Assembly (NCBI GenBank): GCA_030386875.1 | Contig: CM059560.1 | Location: 27,026,183-27,090,182 of the forward strand | Length of the DNA stretch: 64,000 nucleotides | Reading direction: 5' to 3' | Origin: Morinoia aosen | Taxonomy: Eukaryota > Arthropoda > Malacostraca > Amphipoda > Talitridae | Part shown: piece by piece, positions 1 through 11,950 of the stretch | How positions within the stretch are numbered: position 1 is the stretch's first letter | How the letters are laid out: every line of letters begins with the position of its first letter | Made by a program: the position numbers and the translations under genes | The notes under the pieces: generated by a model | Databases searched by the model: none | The model's input: the letters and a program-made list of their open reading frames with translations, nothing else | What the model was told of the DNA's origin: nothing

Positions 1-3000
1 TATTACCGGCCGAGAGAAGTTTAGTTACCGTGGAAAACGGCACTGTAAATGGATAAGAAAGTGGGCAGAAAAAATTCTATGCGAAAGTTTATCTGTGCAG
101 GCTACGCAATTGTTTGATCAGATTCATTGATGGACAATGTGTGCATGCAGCTATGACTCATTTCTACAACACAGGTTAAGATTTTGTGGGTTGAAAGTAA
201 GCAAACTCTAGGTAGGGAACTCTATTTGTGTGAACATTTAAAGCTAAAAATAAAGGTTCGAATGTCCATACAACCCGCAGCAGCCGGCACTGCTAGACCA
301 TGTATTCGAGTGTCATGTTCAGACGTTGTCATAGTGACAGCAACATTTATATGGAATATCAGAGAACCTGGAATTATATTTGGAGACTTCCCGTGTTATT
401 ATAATAGCAGTGAGAATTTTTTTCGCAGAATTTACCGAATTCAAATAAGAGCTGCAAAGGTAGAGTAAATATACATCAAGTCATGGAAATCCCATTCCAT
501 TCATCATCAAGCTTATGAAACTTGAACTTTTATAACTTGAAAAAGACACTGAAATATTATTTACTTGAATGGTGTATCGTTTTGCGGAATTTCGACTGCA
601 TCTTTGTCTCATGAGAGAAAGCAGCTACAAAACGTTGAAATTTTTAGAATGCCACGTTATAAGTAAATGTTCACTTTCACCAACCGTTGAGCCGGGGATG
701 TGACAATGTTTTGAATTGATTTTGAGACCACACAGTAACGCAGACAAACGACGCTCCGTTCGTTCCAGTCATTAATATCATTTGTAAACACAAGCATTCG
801 AAGGTTCGTGTTTTTACTGAACAAATGTGGTCGTGATGCAGCAACCCTCCTGGTTCCCGTGAGAGTGTCGTGATGAGTCCGCTTTTTTGGGTGCATTATT
901 TTTGCGCTATCAGTTTTTCCGCGTTTTAGGGGCCGAGTTGTGGGAGTGACGGAACGCCCCTTCCGGCTGTCCCGTTCCGCTTCTGCGTGGGAATGCGGAC
1001 CGGCACAAACTTTTGGGCTCCTTGTTGTGCCGTCCAGAAATTAAATTAAGGATGCAAAAGCGGAATGTGACTTTTCCAGTACTGGCTCTAACCGTATCCA
1101 TGCCACCCACACTCAGCACGTATGCCTCATTTAGAAGAAATCAAGATATTCAAAGCGCGCATCATAGGTCAGCGCATAATAATGTCTGCTACTCAAGACG
1201 ATCCGTTTTCAATTTGGTCCAATTTTCAGCACTTTATAAACTTTTACGTTGAGGCGATAATTGTGCATTTCTATTTAATTGAGCATCAACCGGCGAATGC
1301 GTTACTGATAGAAAAAAATATATATTTTCCTAACTCACTGCAGTGCCGTACAGGTGTAAATTCTATTTGAATCTCAATTGTTGTGCAGCGTAAACAGTAT
1401 ATAGTCTTAGTGTACTCGTGCATTGAAAAAAGATGAGTTTATTTTAAGTAAGAAATTTAACTTTTCTGAAAAAATTGTCTATTGTTAAACTTTTTCAATT
1501 GGTGTCTTTTTTCGATCCTTAAATTTTCGTGTAAGGATAACTTTCGAATCCATTTCAATAAACATTTTTGGAATAGAATTAAGAAGAAACAAAAATGGGT
1601 AGTCATTATGTAGCGTTCAGGTATACAGCTCACAGGGAGTGAGAGTGATAAAGCGCGCCAGTAAACCTCCTGCAAACCCTAAACTGTTAAATAGATGCTA
1701 GATAAAACTAAATTTGTGTCTCTAATATACACACAAGCTTGTGTCATTAAATGAAATATATCAGCCCATATGATATCGTGTATTATTATACAAATGGTTT
1801 CCGACTGCATCCTGTTTTCAGAGGAGATTCATAATGCTGCTGTGCAGAAATTGACAAGTTTGGCTTACAATGATAGTATCAGGGAGACTTAGAAAGTATT
1901 TGAATTCCTTTGAATGATTACTTGGACATTTATCTTCGAACAGAATAACTTGAAAACCACGTGATAACAACTCTTCAGAGACGCGTAGGAGCAATACCCT
2001 GAAGCAAACTATTATAGTTGCTATACTATTATAGCATACCAAACTAGTATAGTAACTATTACTTTATAGTTATTGCAAGAGAGATCAAATTCAATACCTC
2101 ACTTTTACACCGTAGTGTATTCATTCTCGCTGACTTTAGACTTGCTTGTATTTTACATGAACGAGTTGTAGCAAACGTTATTTCCCTCTCTATTTCTGAC
2201 AAATTGAATAGAATTGAACTAGAACGTTTAGTTATCCCATTTGAAGGGCAGATTTACGCCAGCGTTACGAAATTAATGTTCATATTGTTTTCTGACCCTG
2301 TCGACGGTGGCCGGAAGTCTACCAGACCCTCATCCTCTCCATGCCTGGATTTTTTTCTTGCTCTTGGACCAGAAAAAGTGAATGCTTACAGTGGTGTACC
2401 TCCATTGTGTCCCGAACGCGGGTGAGCAAATCTTAATTGGATAATTGGACTCGGTCATAACGAAACGCATTTTCCCACGTTTGGTACGCGTTTTCTCGAG
2501 GAACTTATAAGTCTTTCATTAACAGTCTCTTTTGAGAAACTCACAAGAGACCGACTTTTTCCATCGACTTCTGCGCGGCATGAAACCCAAGCACTCGATG
2601 GGTTCGTGAGAAATTTGGTTACACATTTGAGAAATGCTCCAAGCAGGTAAGTATAAATTCTAACTAGCATATTGGAGAAGAAGATGTACATGATATCACA
2701 ACAGTTGTTTTCATTTGTGCTGCCTTGTGCTGCGTCAAAGCTCATTTCACAGTGCCAAGCATGAGTTGTCTTACGAAAACTTTGAGTGAAAATTTAAGTT
2801 ATACATCAAAGTTTTTTATGCGATTACTCATTAGAGGAAAATAATGGTAGCAAGTGAGTAGCGAATATTTATTAGTAATACAGAGACAAACGGTGCTCAA
2901 GGTATTGAATTTAGATTTTAAAAATCTACATTTTCTCTTATTCCCTCTACGACTTATGTGTGTATTTTCACACGAACTATACACCTTACTTCTGAAGAAA

Positions 3001-5091
3001 TACAGCAAAACAACTCAGAATCAATCAGTTATTGAGCACTTGTACCACCGTACAGATGACAAGGGTCTAAAGTAAACTTCATTTGGTATTAAGAACAATA
3101 ACATAAAATCTTGGTTTCACTAAAGTCTACATTAACAACTAATGATGCTGCTTTTTTAGAAACCCAATATGCTTTATCTTTCTTTTGAACGGTCATATGA
3201 TAATTCTCACTAATAAAAATATATTCAGAAATTAGATACGTAGAATATATTGTGAAGACTTTGTCATACCACTTGGCAGGTATCTACGATAGTATGTCTT
3301 TCGTTAGCACATAAACAATTAAACCCAGAAAAGAGTTCGTGTTTCTTAATTATCAGTAAACACGTATAGAAGAGTCAAACATTAGCACTACACAAGAGTA
3401 AATACTTCTTGAATGCCTGAATAGCCATATTTACATTAGCGTACCTAAGAAGAGAATCTTCTTATTGCTCCCTTCAACTGCGAGCACCAAAATCCTCAAA
3501 GAACGGACAACGTGGGAGTTTAAGTCCTAAAGAGCTTGTGACAGGTTTTCCGTTGACACCGCACATTAATCATACGTTGTGGCATTGGATGTGGAGGCCT
3601 CGGCGGGGTTACTGAGGCCATTGGTTGTTCTGTCGAAAAAAAGGACGTTATACTACCACACCACTACACGAGAAGCTACTTCCGGACGAGAGATGCAGGC
3701 GCTCACTAGCTCTTTGATTTTTGACGTTTAAAATAAACAATCACGCTCTTAATGAGGTGAATTCTATTATTTAAAATCCATCTGATATTCTTTCACAGAT
3801 AAGTTTCCTTGATCCACGTGCACTTTCGATCACAAGTAAAGAAGATGGATTGTTTATAGGTATGTCAATTTTTGGGAAAATAATTCGTCTTGCCAAAAAA
3901 TCCCGTGGGACATTACTTTTCATCAATGATTCGACGCTAACAACTTTTTATCGCAGTCACTTTTTGCACGAATACTTAATCTGTTAATTAGTGGTTTGTT
4001 ATCTAAACGTGTTAAAAAAAATAATCATTAAATTTTCTATTCCGTTCGCAATAGGTTTTACCGTACATTTCTTCATATGTCTACGCATTTGTTTTCATGG
4101 CTTTGAATATAGACGGACTGTGTAAAGGAGATTACAGGCAAAGAGTTACTATGTTTATTTTTATAACTTTTACGAGTGAAACTGTAATCGCATTGCATTA
4201 GATCTATTCAATCGTCTCTAATAATGAATACAGAATTAACTGAGCGTCTGCATTTGCTTTTATCGATTACTTTCTTCATCCATTGTCATCTTGCTCGATT
4301 GTGAAATAAATTGTGTTTACTACTTTCTCACTTCGCACATTCTTTCTTCCAAGTTATGAATTCGAAAGTTAGCTAAAGACGAACTCAGGAGCATTTTTCC
4401 TGTGCGCAATCTCTTGCCATTTTAGGAGAGCCGGGGCGGATGGTGTGGGTCTCACCTCTCTACCCCGTAGTTAGGAGTCAGCCTCGGTCATGTTTGGAAT
4501 AAATAGATGTTAGACGGTATTAGGAGGTGCGCGTTCGGCGAACACTTGGAGTGTCCATTAGAAAGCTATTAATCAATCTATCAATCAATGTGCTAGAAAT
4601 GCCTGGGACCAAGGCGCGTATGAGCGGCTCAGTGCGACGATGTTCAGACTCGTGACGTTAGAAATTCGTGATGTTAGACTTGCCATGCTGAATTAACGCC
4701 CGTGGTTTTCCTTAGTGAACCTATCGCCTTTCGTGAAAAACTAACCGATAATGGTTTAAATTTATAATTCGTTGTCTACGTCCTTGAAGTCAAGTTTTCT
4801 CAACTTATTTTCGAAAGATACGAATATGGGGAAATTTTAGTCTGATGTCCAGTTTGTAATATTTTCCAAGTCAAATTTACGCGTAAACTCATAAATGATA
4901 AAAATAATAAAATAAGTAAGAAATGTATAAGGTAGATTTGTAGCTTAAATTAATTTCAAGTTAAAGAGGTTAAGGAGAGATAGATCACGCAAGTAAAAAC
5001 AAGAACTCCGGTCGGCAGGATCACATCGTAACACACACCATGGGCATAGAAAACCAAAATGAAAGCGTGAAAAAGATCTGCTATGCTTACA
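1..5091. other. AT-rich DNA without recognisable genes
   Basis: Both strands were read for exon-like blocks, transposase motifs, tRNA boxes and tandem repeats. Only short open frames (under 100 codons) with no family resemblance occur. A small AT-rich hairpin lies near 2.0 kb. The segment at about 4425-4560 is locally GC-richer and may be a decayed repeat, but no partner was found in this window. Confidence 0.5.
2014..2059. repeat. AT-rich inverted repeat (hairpin)
   Basis: Two 15-base arms (2014-2028 and 2045-2059) are inverted complements with one mismatch around a 16-base loop. The arms carry a TAGTTRCTATACTA motif. It could be the relic of a small inverted-repeat transposon or a chance AT-rich palindrome. 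No flanking target duplication is visible. Confidence 0.45.
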
Positions 5092-5385
5092 GTGCTCGCG
5101 ATAGCCATGTGCTAGAGGTTCTGCCGCCGTGCGGCAGAGACCCGGGTTCGAAACTCGGCGCTGGCGGTGGCGATTTTCTCTGTTGGGTATAGGAGAAAAA
5201 TTCCAAGCACAATACCCCACTCTACCCAGGTGTCTGAAATGGGTACCGGTCTTGACCGGGGGAAATCGTCATGGCGTCCTGGCGTTAGTTATAAGGCATT
5301 TGAAAATCCATTGTACAAGGTGATATGTATCAGGCTTGATTGGAAATAAAGCATCCGTAGATGCCTTCATTATTATTATTATTGT
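5092..5385 (+). mobile_element. tRNA-derived SINE, apparently full length
   Basis: The head looks tRNA-derived: a degenerate A-box region (TAGCCATGTGCTAGAGG, 5102-5118) and a B-box-like GGTTCGAAACT (5145-5155), with a CCGCC...GGCGG stem-like context. A non-tRNA body follows, and the element ends in an (ATT)n tail at about 5369-5384, typical of insect SINE 3' ends. A related body without the head lies at 6252-6412, which supports a dispersed family. The head-plus-tail arrangement argues against a functional tRNA gene. Target duplications could not be set with confidence. Confidence 0.75.
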
Positions 5386-6251
5386 TACATTCCTTTTGTA
5401 CGTTTGAACATGATAATTTAAAAGTGAAGAAATTCCAAGACAGCTGACGTTTCTTAATGATTTTATTTCATTTATTCTAAATTCTGAGAGAATGATAAAC
5501 AATACCGGTGTTGTGAATGTCTACGTTTAGCAACAAAATTGTCCGTATATACACCTGCGAAAATGTACTTTAATTGTAGGGTAAGTATGCAGAGTGTCCT
5601 AACCCACAAATCAGAGGTCAAAACTGGAGAGTGGATAAAGTGATAATTCCACCTAATAGCGGCGGAGATGTCTTTCAAGCAGAGTGGCCTAGTTCCTAGT
5701 TCAGTTCCTAGTGAGCAACTTGGCTAGGAAAAGCCAGTTTGGCGACCCTGCGATAAACAAGTGCCTCGCCTCTAACTTGAGTGTCCTAAAATTCTGTGTT
5801 TTGTGGATTAGGACACAATGCATATTTGCCCTCCAATTTTAATTTTTCATAATTTGCAATTAAAAACTCAAATGCCCTCAATTTTTTTACATATTATTAC
5901 GAACATGAAAAGGAATAACATCTTAAATTCCAAAAAAGAATGATTCGATAAAAAGAACTTAACGAAAAAATGTTTAAAACGGACGAAAACAATACTATTC
6001 GTTTATTAGAAAAAACTCAATATCGCAACAATATCACTATGATTAATACCTTAGTTAGAACTTCTACTAAATAACTTACTGTAATCGTTCCATACAGTTT
6101 TTGAAGATAGTTGAACATATTTTTGCAACGATATCTTTCCCTTTTTTCATGTATGTACTAGCTTTTGAAGGTATTTTGGAGCGCGACTATTAATCCAAAG
6201 CATCAATACTAGTCGTAGATTTTCAATATAATTCAAATTCGAACTTTTCAA
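5386..6251. other. Unique AT-rich spacer between two SINE copies
   Basis: No coding, RNA or repeat signal could be supported. The segment is AT-rich with only short open frames. Confidence 0.4.
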
Positions 6252-6412
6252 ACTCCACGGGCGAGTTGGGTGTTCGCTACACTCGGCCCAGGTGCCGGAA
6301 ATGAGTACCGGCTCGACCGAGAGTAATCGTCTTCAGGTGTTAGTTGCATGACATTTGAAACACCAATGTACTAAGTGAAAGCTATCAGGCCCTATTGGAA
6401 TACATCATCATT
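6252..6412 (+). mobile_element. 5'-truncated copy of the same SINE
   Basis: The segment aligns with the body of the SINE at 5092-5385. Shared blocks include CCCAGGTG, GAAATGRGTACCGG, AATCGTC, GGCRTT(R)GTT-type runs and CTATCAGGC, in the same order. The tRNA-like head is absent, as expected for incomplete reverse transcription, and divergence is visible throughout. It is an old non-coding insertion. Confidence 0.65.
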
Positions 6413-7303
6413 TATATCCTCTGTCTACAGCCATGCAGCTTCTATGGTACAGTTTATTTAAGTTGTCTTTGCGCCGACAACTTAAGGTTTTAATTCAAAA
6501 TTCGAGATATAATCCCTACATTTCGTTATTCCTTCTGTGTTGCTTGAAAAGGAAGCATCCAGAATACGTATCTTGAATCCAAAACATTGTTTAGTGGTAA
6601 GTACTTTTCTTTTTTGAGGTGGGGAAAGAAGCTACACAATTCTTGAGCCAAAGGGTCTTGACTTCGTGATGTCCTAAGAGCTTTATTTCTGTATCATCAC
6701 TTCATAGTACTCGCTTCCGTATGCACACATCTTTGTCCAAGTGAGATTTTGGAGAGCTTAATAGAGCAGTAATATAAGATGACACGGTTTATGAAGAGAC
6801 GATCGTTGAGGTCGATGAACATGCAGTGCACTTTTCTTCACATGCAAGTGTTCACTATTCCCCGAAGTTTTCGGATAATTCTAGGTAAAAGTTTCTGTTT
6901 CTTCCACATCCGCGTAAAGTTTGCTATACCAAACTGACTAAACCGTTTTATTTCATATTGCAGTGAACGTTGATCTCGAGATGGCACAGCATTTATAGAT
7001 ATATCCATAACCATTTCCTGATTTGTGCATTACTAGTATTCTGTCTCAAATCAACGCTTGGCATTTTTCTTTTTTCGATCGTTTTTGTCAAAACGCGAAT
7101 GACTGGGCATCATAGTTCTTGCATCGCATAATGTTCTTTGAAAATTCCCAGAATATTTCTGCGTTTCGACGTAAGAATATTGAAGAACAGTACGATGAAT
7201 GAGTAAAATGCAACAAATTCTATACTTTTTGTGAAGATTTTTTACATTCAAAATGATTTTCCTCATTATATGAATTAAAATCAGTAAAAAACAATGTAAT
7301 ACT
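6413..7303. other. Unique AT-rich spacer
   Basis: No gene, RNA or repeat is supported. Only short frames without family resemblance are present. Confidence 0.4.
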
Positions 7304-7330
7304 TATAAAAGAACCGAGCAGTCAGCATCA
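7304..7330 (+). promoter_or_regulatory. Candidate orphan TATA-type core promoter
   Basis: TATAAAA (7304-7310) is followed by an arthropod initiator-like TCAGC (7322-7326) and another TCA at 7328. The downstream run resembles the short GC-moderate 5' leaders of TATA-driven insect genes such as those for cuticle proteins. A GTG-AAG-AAG with a GT donor-like AG|GTGCAG lies at 7360-7378, but no ATG is present at that point. The TATA-to-initiator spacing (20-26 bp) is shorter than the usual 30 or so. No downstream coding exon was recognised, so this may be a dead or chance promoter. Confidence 0.25.
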
Positions 7331-9531
7331 AGCACGCACCAGACAGCGATCAAGACACCGTGAAGAAGTACAGGTGCAGGAAAATACCTTTGCATTCGAC
7401 AAGAAAGGAAGTATTGAACAAAGTTAGCGTCTCTCTGAAAGAAAATTCTCGTTACTCCTACAAAAGTTTGAAAAGTGTTGTAAACAAAGAGAACGGTAAT
7501 TTTAGGAGAATGGTGCGCACGTTAGACAAAATATAATAATTTTGTTATAATTACAAAAATGAAGTTCACCCTAACCTTGTTACATGCAAAATATTACAAT
7601 AACGATGAACATGGCCGGTAAAGGATCCTGAAGGTGCATTTTATCAGTCTACTCAATTGACCTTCACGTCGAGACACATGCTGAAAAGAAGTACTGTACT
7701 CAGATGTTTCTAACCAAACTATCTATTTAATTATGTTGAAAAGGTTAAAATAAGTAATCATTTAAACTTTATATAACTCGGTATGATTCAACAAGACTTC
7801 TGTCAGAATATACTTCATGAATGGTCAGCATGAAGAGTAACTCAGCCGTCTGTACTTTTTAGGTCAAAGCGGCCAACCGCGCCCACAGGAGGAAGGCTTA
7901 ACGAACTGTCATCCCTACTGTCAGGTGTGTGAGGAATGGGAGGTATCTTGATTTCTTGTTCCGCAAAGAAAAATTAACCCGTTTCATCTTATTTTCATTT
8001 TCATAATGCGGCGAGTAGACTTGCTCAAAAACTATGCAAAAAAACAGTCACAGACAAGCTTATAGTCGTTTCAATGAAATTCTAAACTGTCAACGAGTTC
8101 AGGATTAAAAATATCGTAAGAATTCGTTTCCTAATTATACGTTTATTAAAAATATCATAAGAATTCGTTTGCTAATTATACGGTACTTTAAAAAAAAAAT
8201 TCCCGAGAAAGGGGTTAAAAGATGAGTTAATAACATAGACCAAAACACAAGGTTACACAATTTCGCCCAAAGTTCACCCTGAGTTTGGACGATGATTTGT
8301 ATCCTTTTCCCAGTGTCTTTGACGTTTCAATCTGCTCTAAGCAAGGCAGGCACACCTAGAGCGAATTACACATGTTAGTTGGTAGTATCCTGCTTTCATC
8401 GCAGCAACGCATGAGTGGCGATAGATTCCGCGAAACTCGGAGAGAAATCCGCTTGAGGTTCGTCACTCCGGAGTCTCTGTAGCGATTGTATTCGCACATG
8501 CAAGATAACATATACTGCTCGTCGTCGGCAGGAGAGAACTTAGCATAAAGCACATGACAAATTAGGGATCCTTACCCTTTACACTTATACATTATGTTTG
8601 GCGACGGGTATTTATTTGATCGCATTCTTGCTCCCATTTAGAATCTCAGTACGAAATGCGCGAAATCTTCCAGGAAAGTTAATGATTAGTGTTAAGCTAC
8701 AGAACCAGATATTCCTTAGCGTGAAATACAAGCGCTCAAGAGCTATACTTCAGTATGGACGTTTCCGTTCCGTAGGTCACATGAGTCATCTCACGCATTG
8801 TCATGCGGATGTCAAGAACCTGTCTCGCGTCCCCTGCAGGACAAAACTACTCACAAAATTGGGGAAAGTTTTTTCGAAATTCAAAAGTTCATTCAAATTT
8901 TGTTAGTTATGAAACTTGATTTATTTACACGACTGCGTAATTTCGGTACCGTCACAAAAAATAAACTGAATAGCTTATACACTTATACTATAAAATAGTT
9001 ATTTGTTATGTGTTGAATGTGTGAGATAAACAGTTCTTCGGTTTTTTATTTTCTCCTCCGTAAATGTCGGTATGAGTAAGCTCATCTTGGAGTGAAGAAA
9101 AATGATTTCACTGTTACGCCCAAAATGCAGGCATTGAACCGAAGCACTTGCATAAGGGGAGATTAAATATATTCCTCCTATGCCAATTGAATTCTATCCA
9201 TTAAATATAATCAATAGTCGTCTCAGTTTTAAAATGGTAAACTATTATTAGCTCCTTTTACTCTTAATCAGCATTTCAAGTTAGCAACGGTAGATGAAAT
9301 TTTATCGTTGAAAGTGTTTGCACGAGCAGATGCAGGTAGCTGTTACACAAATGCATTTGAAGTACATACTTCATTATGTATATTGCCGCATCATTTTATT
9401 AATGAGACAAATTTTGCTAAAAATATTGTTATACGCTCAAGGACCAAAACTTGATGAAAATTTTTTTTACATCTTTACGGGGAAAAATGCGCCGCAAATT
9501 AGTTTTAAGATCCTTGAAAATTGTACCTCAC
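7331..9531. other. AT-rich DNA without recognisable genes
   Basis: Nothing was recognised apart from a two-copy 41-bp duplication at 8104-8185. A 102-codon plus frame at 8598-8906 and a 65-codon minus frame at 8356-8553 are open, but show no known motif and no convincing splice context. Confidence 0.4.
8104..8185. repeat. Two-copy 41-bp tandem duplication
   Basis: Two adjacent 41-base units begin with ATTAAAAATATC and end with CTAATTATACG. They differ at only a few positions, so the duplication is relatively recent. It is AT-rich and non-coding. Confidence 0.85.
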
Positions 9532-10132
9532 ATTATAGTTGTCGAAGTATCTTATCCTTGGGGGAAAGCAAGTGAACACCAGCAGATTATAGTTGTCGAA
9601 GTATCTTATCCTTGGGGGACAGCAAGTGAACATCAGCAGATTACAGTATAGTTGTCGAAGTATCTTATCCTTGGGGGAAAGCAAGTGAACACCAGCAGAT
9701 TATAGTTGTCGAAGTATCTTATCCATGAGGGAAAGCAAGTGAACACCAGCAGATTATAGGTGTCGAAGTATCTTATCCTTGGGGGAAAGCAAGTGAACAC
9801 CAGCAGATTATAGTTGTCGAAGTATCTTATCCATGAGGGAAAGCAAGTGAACACCAGCAGATTATAGTTGTCGAAGTATCTTATCCATGAGGGAAAGCAA
9901 GTGAACATCAGCAGATTATAGGTGTCGAAGTACCTTATCCTTGGGGGAAAGCAAGTGAACATCAGCAGATTATAGTTGTCGAAGTATCTTATCCATGAGG
10001 GAAAGCAAGTGAACATCAGCAGATTATAGGTGTCGAAGTATCTTATCCTTGGGGGAAAGCAAGTGAACATCAGCAGATTATAGGTGCCGAAGTATCTTAT
10101 CCTTGGGGGAAAGCAAGTGAACACCAGCAGAT
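9532..10132. repeat. 54-bp minisatellite, about 11 copies
   Basis: The unit starts ATTATAGTTGTCGAAGTATC and ends GTGAACACCAGCAG. It repeats about 11 times head to tail, and one copy (from 9640) carries a 5-base insertion. Two main variants alternate irregularly, CCTTGGGGGA and CCATGAGGGA, alongside AGTTGTC/AGGTGTC and CACC/CATC variants. The unit is 18 codons long, so the minus strand stays open for 167 codons with an 18-residue repeat containing FTCFPPRIRYFDTYNLL. There is no non-repetitive coding flank, so the frame is most likely a by-product of the array. Confidence 0.95.
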
Positions 10133-10370
10133 TCATAGTTTCAATTTCTTTAAAATTTCAATTATTTACTTCTGCATGACCTTCCAAGAGCGACGTAAAA
10201 CTAGGGCTCAATCTTGAATTATTAGAACGTTTTTTAGTTACAAGTATTTAATGATAACTAGGGCTCAGACTCCATTCGATTTATAATTTAGAAAACATGT
10301 ACTTTTCTGTAGCTTCTCAGTCATTATCTTGGTGATTTTTACACAACGAGCTAATTTGGCCAAAGTGTAA

Positions 10371-10565
10371 AGCGGCCCAAATACGATCAATTTTATTGTC
10401 AAAATAATTGTCAATATCATTGACTCAATATATTGATGAAATTTTTTTGCCCACTAAGTCAATTATTTGACGGTCGTCAATCAAGCCCACAGACGGTCAA
10501 TTAAATTTTCAATATTCATCATTGTCAATTATATTGACAATAAAATTGATCGTCTATGGGCCGTT
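10371..10565. mobile_element. MITE with long terminal inverted repeats and TAA duplication
   Basis: The left end (AGCGGCCCAAATACGATCAA) and the inverted right end (AACGGCCCATAGACGATCAA) match over roughly 45 bp, continuing into ATTTTATTGTCAA-rich sequence. TAA lies on both sides (10368-10370 and 10566-10568), which fits the 3-bp TWA duplication of PIF/Harbinger elements, although hAT or TA-type targeting cannot be excluded. The interior contains further diverged direct copies of the terminal sequence, suggesting nested growth. It has no coding capacity. Confidence 0.8.
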
Positions 10566-10689
10566 TAATGTCATACATACGAAGTTTCATTCAAACGTCA
10601 GCTGTTGGCGCTGATATCTCAACCTCAGTTAACTTGTTCATTTCGTAGAGGAAACATTCAAGTGTTGTGACTGGGTGAATTTTTGCATG

Positions 10690-11950
10690 TGTCGAGTTTC
10701 TTGGCTGTGACTTCCGTGTTGGCTATGTACGCTAAGAAATGCAGTGCAAAAAAAGTTGTAATGAGAAAAACTGTTCGAGATAGAGATATCGAAGGAAAAG
10801 TACGAGTCTTGTTCAAAGCTTGTTACGAATGCAGAGCGTCGGCGATACACAGCACGAGGAAAGCATGAAGAAATTTTTTGTCGCTTAAGGGGGGCGTCGC
10901 GAGGCTGTCGAAGAAGGGACGCCTGTGAACGAAGTGATGTAATTGTAATACAGAGTACATAGTTGAAAAACCGGCAAATTCTGAGAAACTTTTTGAAGCC
11001 AGTTGAGTGTGATTATGAAATCGATAATTTAAATTAGCGTCGACTGAGCATTGCTCCCGAGGAGTTGAGCTGTACGTAAGAGCGGTAGCTAGGAAACTTG
11101 AGTGACTGAAGTGATCGTTGGACTCGAAACAGTAGACCTCATCGCTTCGCAGGATTACAGGACTCATCGTAGCAGGTTTTTAACTGAGACAGGACTGGCT
11201 TATTATAGACGAAGATGCCGAGATCGACGTTCATCACCGTCATGAGGAAAAATCTACCGAACCGTTAGTTTATGACAGTCCGACGCTCGCTTTCTTTTCT
11301 AACATCAGAGGGTCGAGATTGTAAACCAAGACCCTACCACGCAGGTCTATTTCCCAAAGCTCGAGGGCATCTATGATCCACGAAATAGTTAGGAAAGAAA
11401 GTTAATTATGAATGACGCGAGGGCTGCGTATAAACTACAAGGTTAGAATGTAACTGACCATCGAGGAGGTGAATGCCACCCTCGATCGACAGAGATTCAA
11501 TAATAATTCTCGATTAAACGTTCCTCTCAAAGTCCCCCTCATTTTGGATAACAGCCCTGATCACCCTCAAAATCTTTTCTGTACAATTTTCAAATTGTGC
11601 TACATCGAGATATTCTACCCGTCGACGATCACACCCTGCCTTCAACAGTTACAGTTGGTTCACCGGCTGATTTTATATAACCTCGAAGTCACGTTGAGTA
11701 ACAACCTGACCTAAAGCGAGCTTCGCTGTGGATAATTTCATTGTTGTCGACTGCAACGCTGATGAGGAATTTTTTTTTGAAAAATCATGCATTTGGCGTG
11801 AAGCAAATGTGACCCCTTGCTGTTATCGTCGAAAGTTGGAGCGATTCGAACCAGGAATTTATTTAGAGAGAAACGTTTCATTTCACTGTAAATTCATAGG
11901 CTCGGCGCAGCATATGTTTCTTGAACTCGTCGAGGTTCACTGACAAAAAC
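10690..11950 (+). pseudogene. Decayed Tigger/pogo-like transposase
   Basis: Blocks typical of Tigger (DDE_1, pogo/jerky group) transposases occur in order across several frames. At about 11197-11270: ETGL then TKMPRSTFITVMRKNLP (family form ETGLFWKRMPSRTFI). At about 11308-11370: EGRDCKPRP...FPKARGHL (family EGDCKLKPLLVYHSENPRALK-like). At 11517-11580: LKVPLILDNSPDHPQ, which retains a catalytic aspartate (family LLLDNAPGHP). At about 11790-11850: WREANVTPCCYRRKLE (family WREVTPSTLNGCWRKLW). The first catalytic aspartate of the ADETGL motif is lost. The amino-terminal part (10720-10860, basic, KKCSAKKVV) is only plausibly homologous. Several frameshifts and stops make it non-functional. Confidence 0.7.

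Noticed and set aside
5092..5180. Functional tRNA gene
   Set aside because: The tRNA-like head is degenerate and continues into a SINE body with an ATT tail, and a related headless copy exists nearby.
9532..10132. CRISPR array
   Set aside because: Repeats are directly contiguous with no unique spacers, and the context is eukaryotic. The same holds for the other arrays.
11840..11875. tRNA gene on the minus strand (GGTTCGAATCG B-box-like motif)
   Set aside because: No A box or cloverleaf could be drawn upstream, and the motif lies inside the Tigger-like relic.
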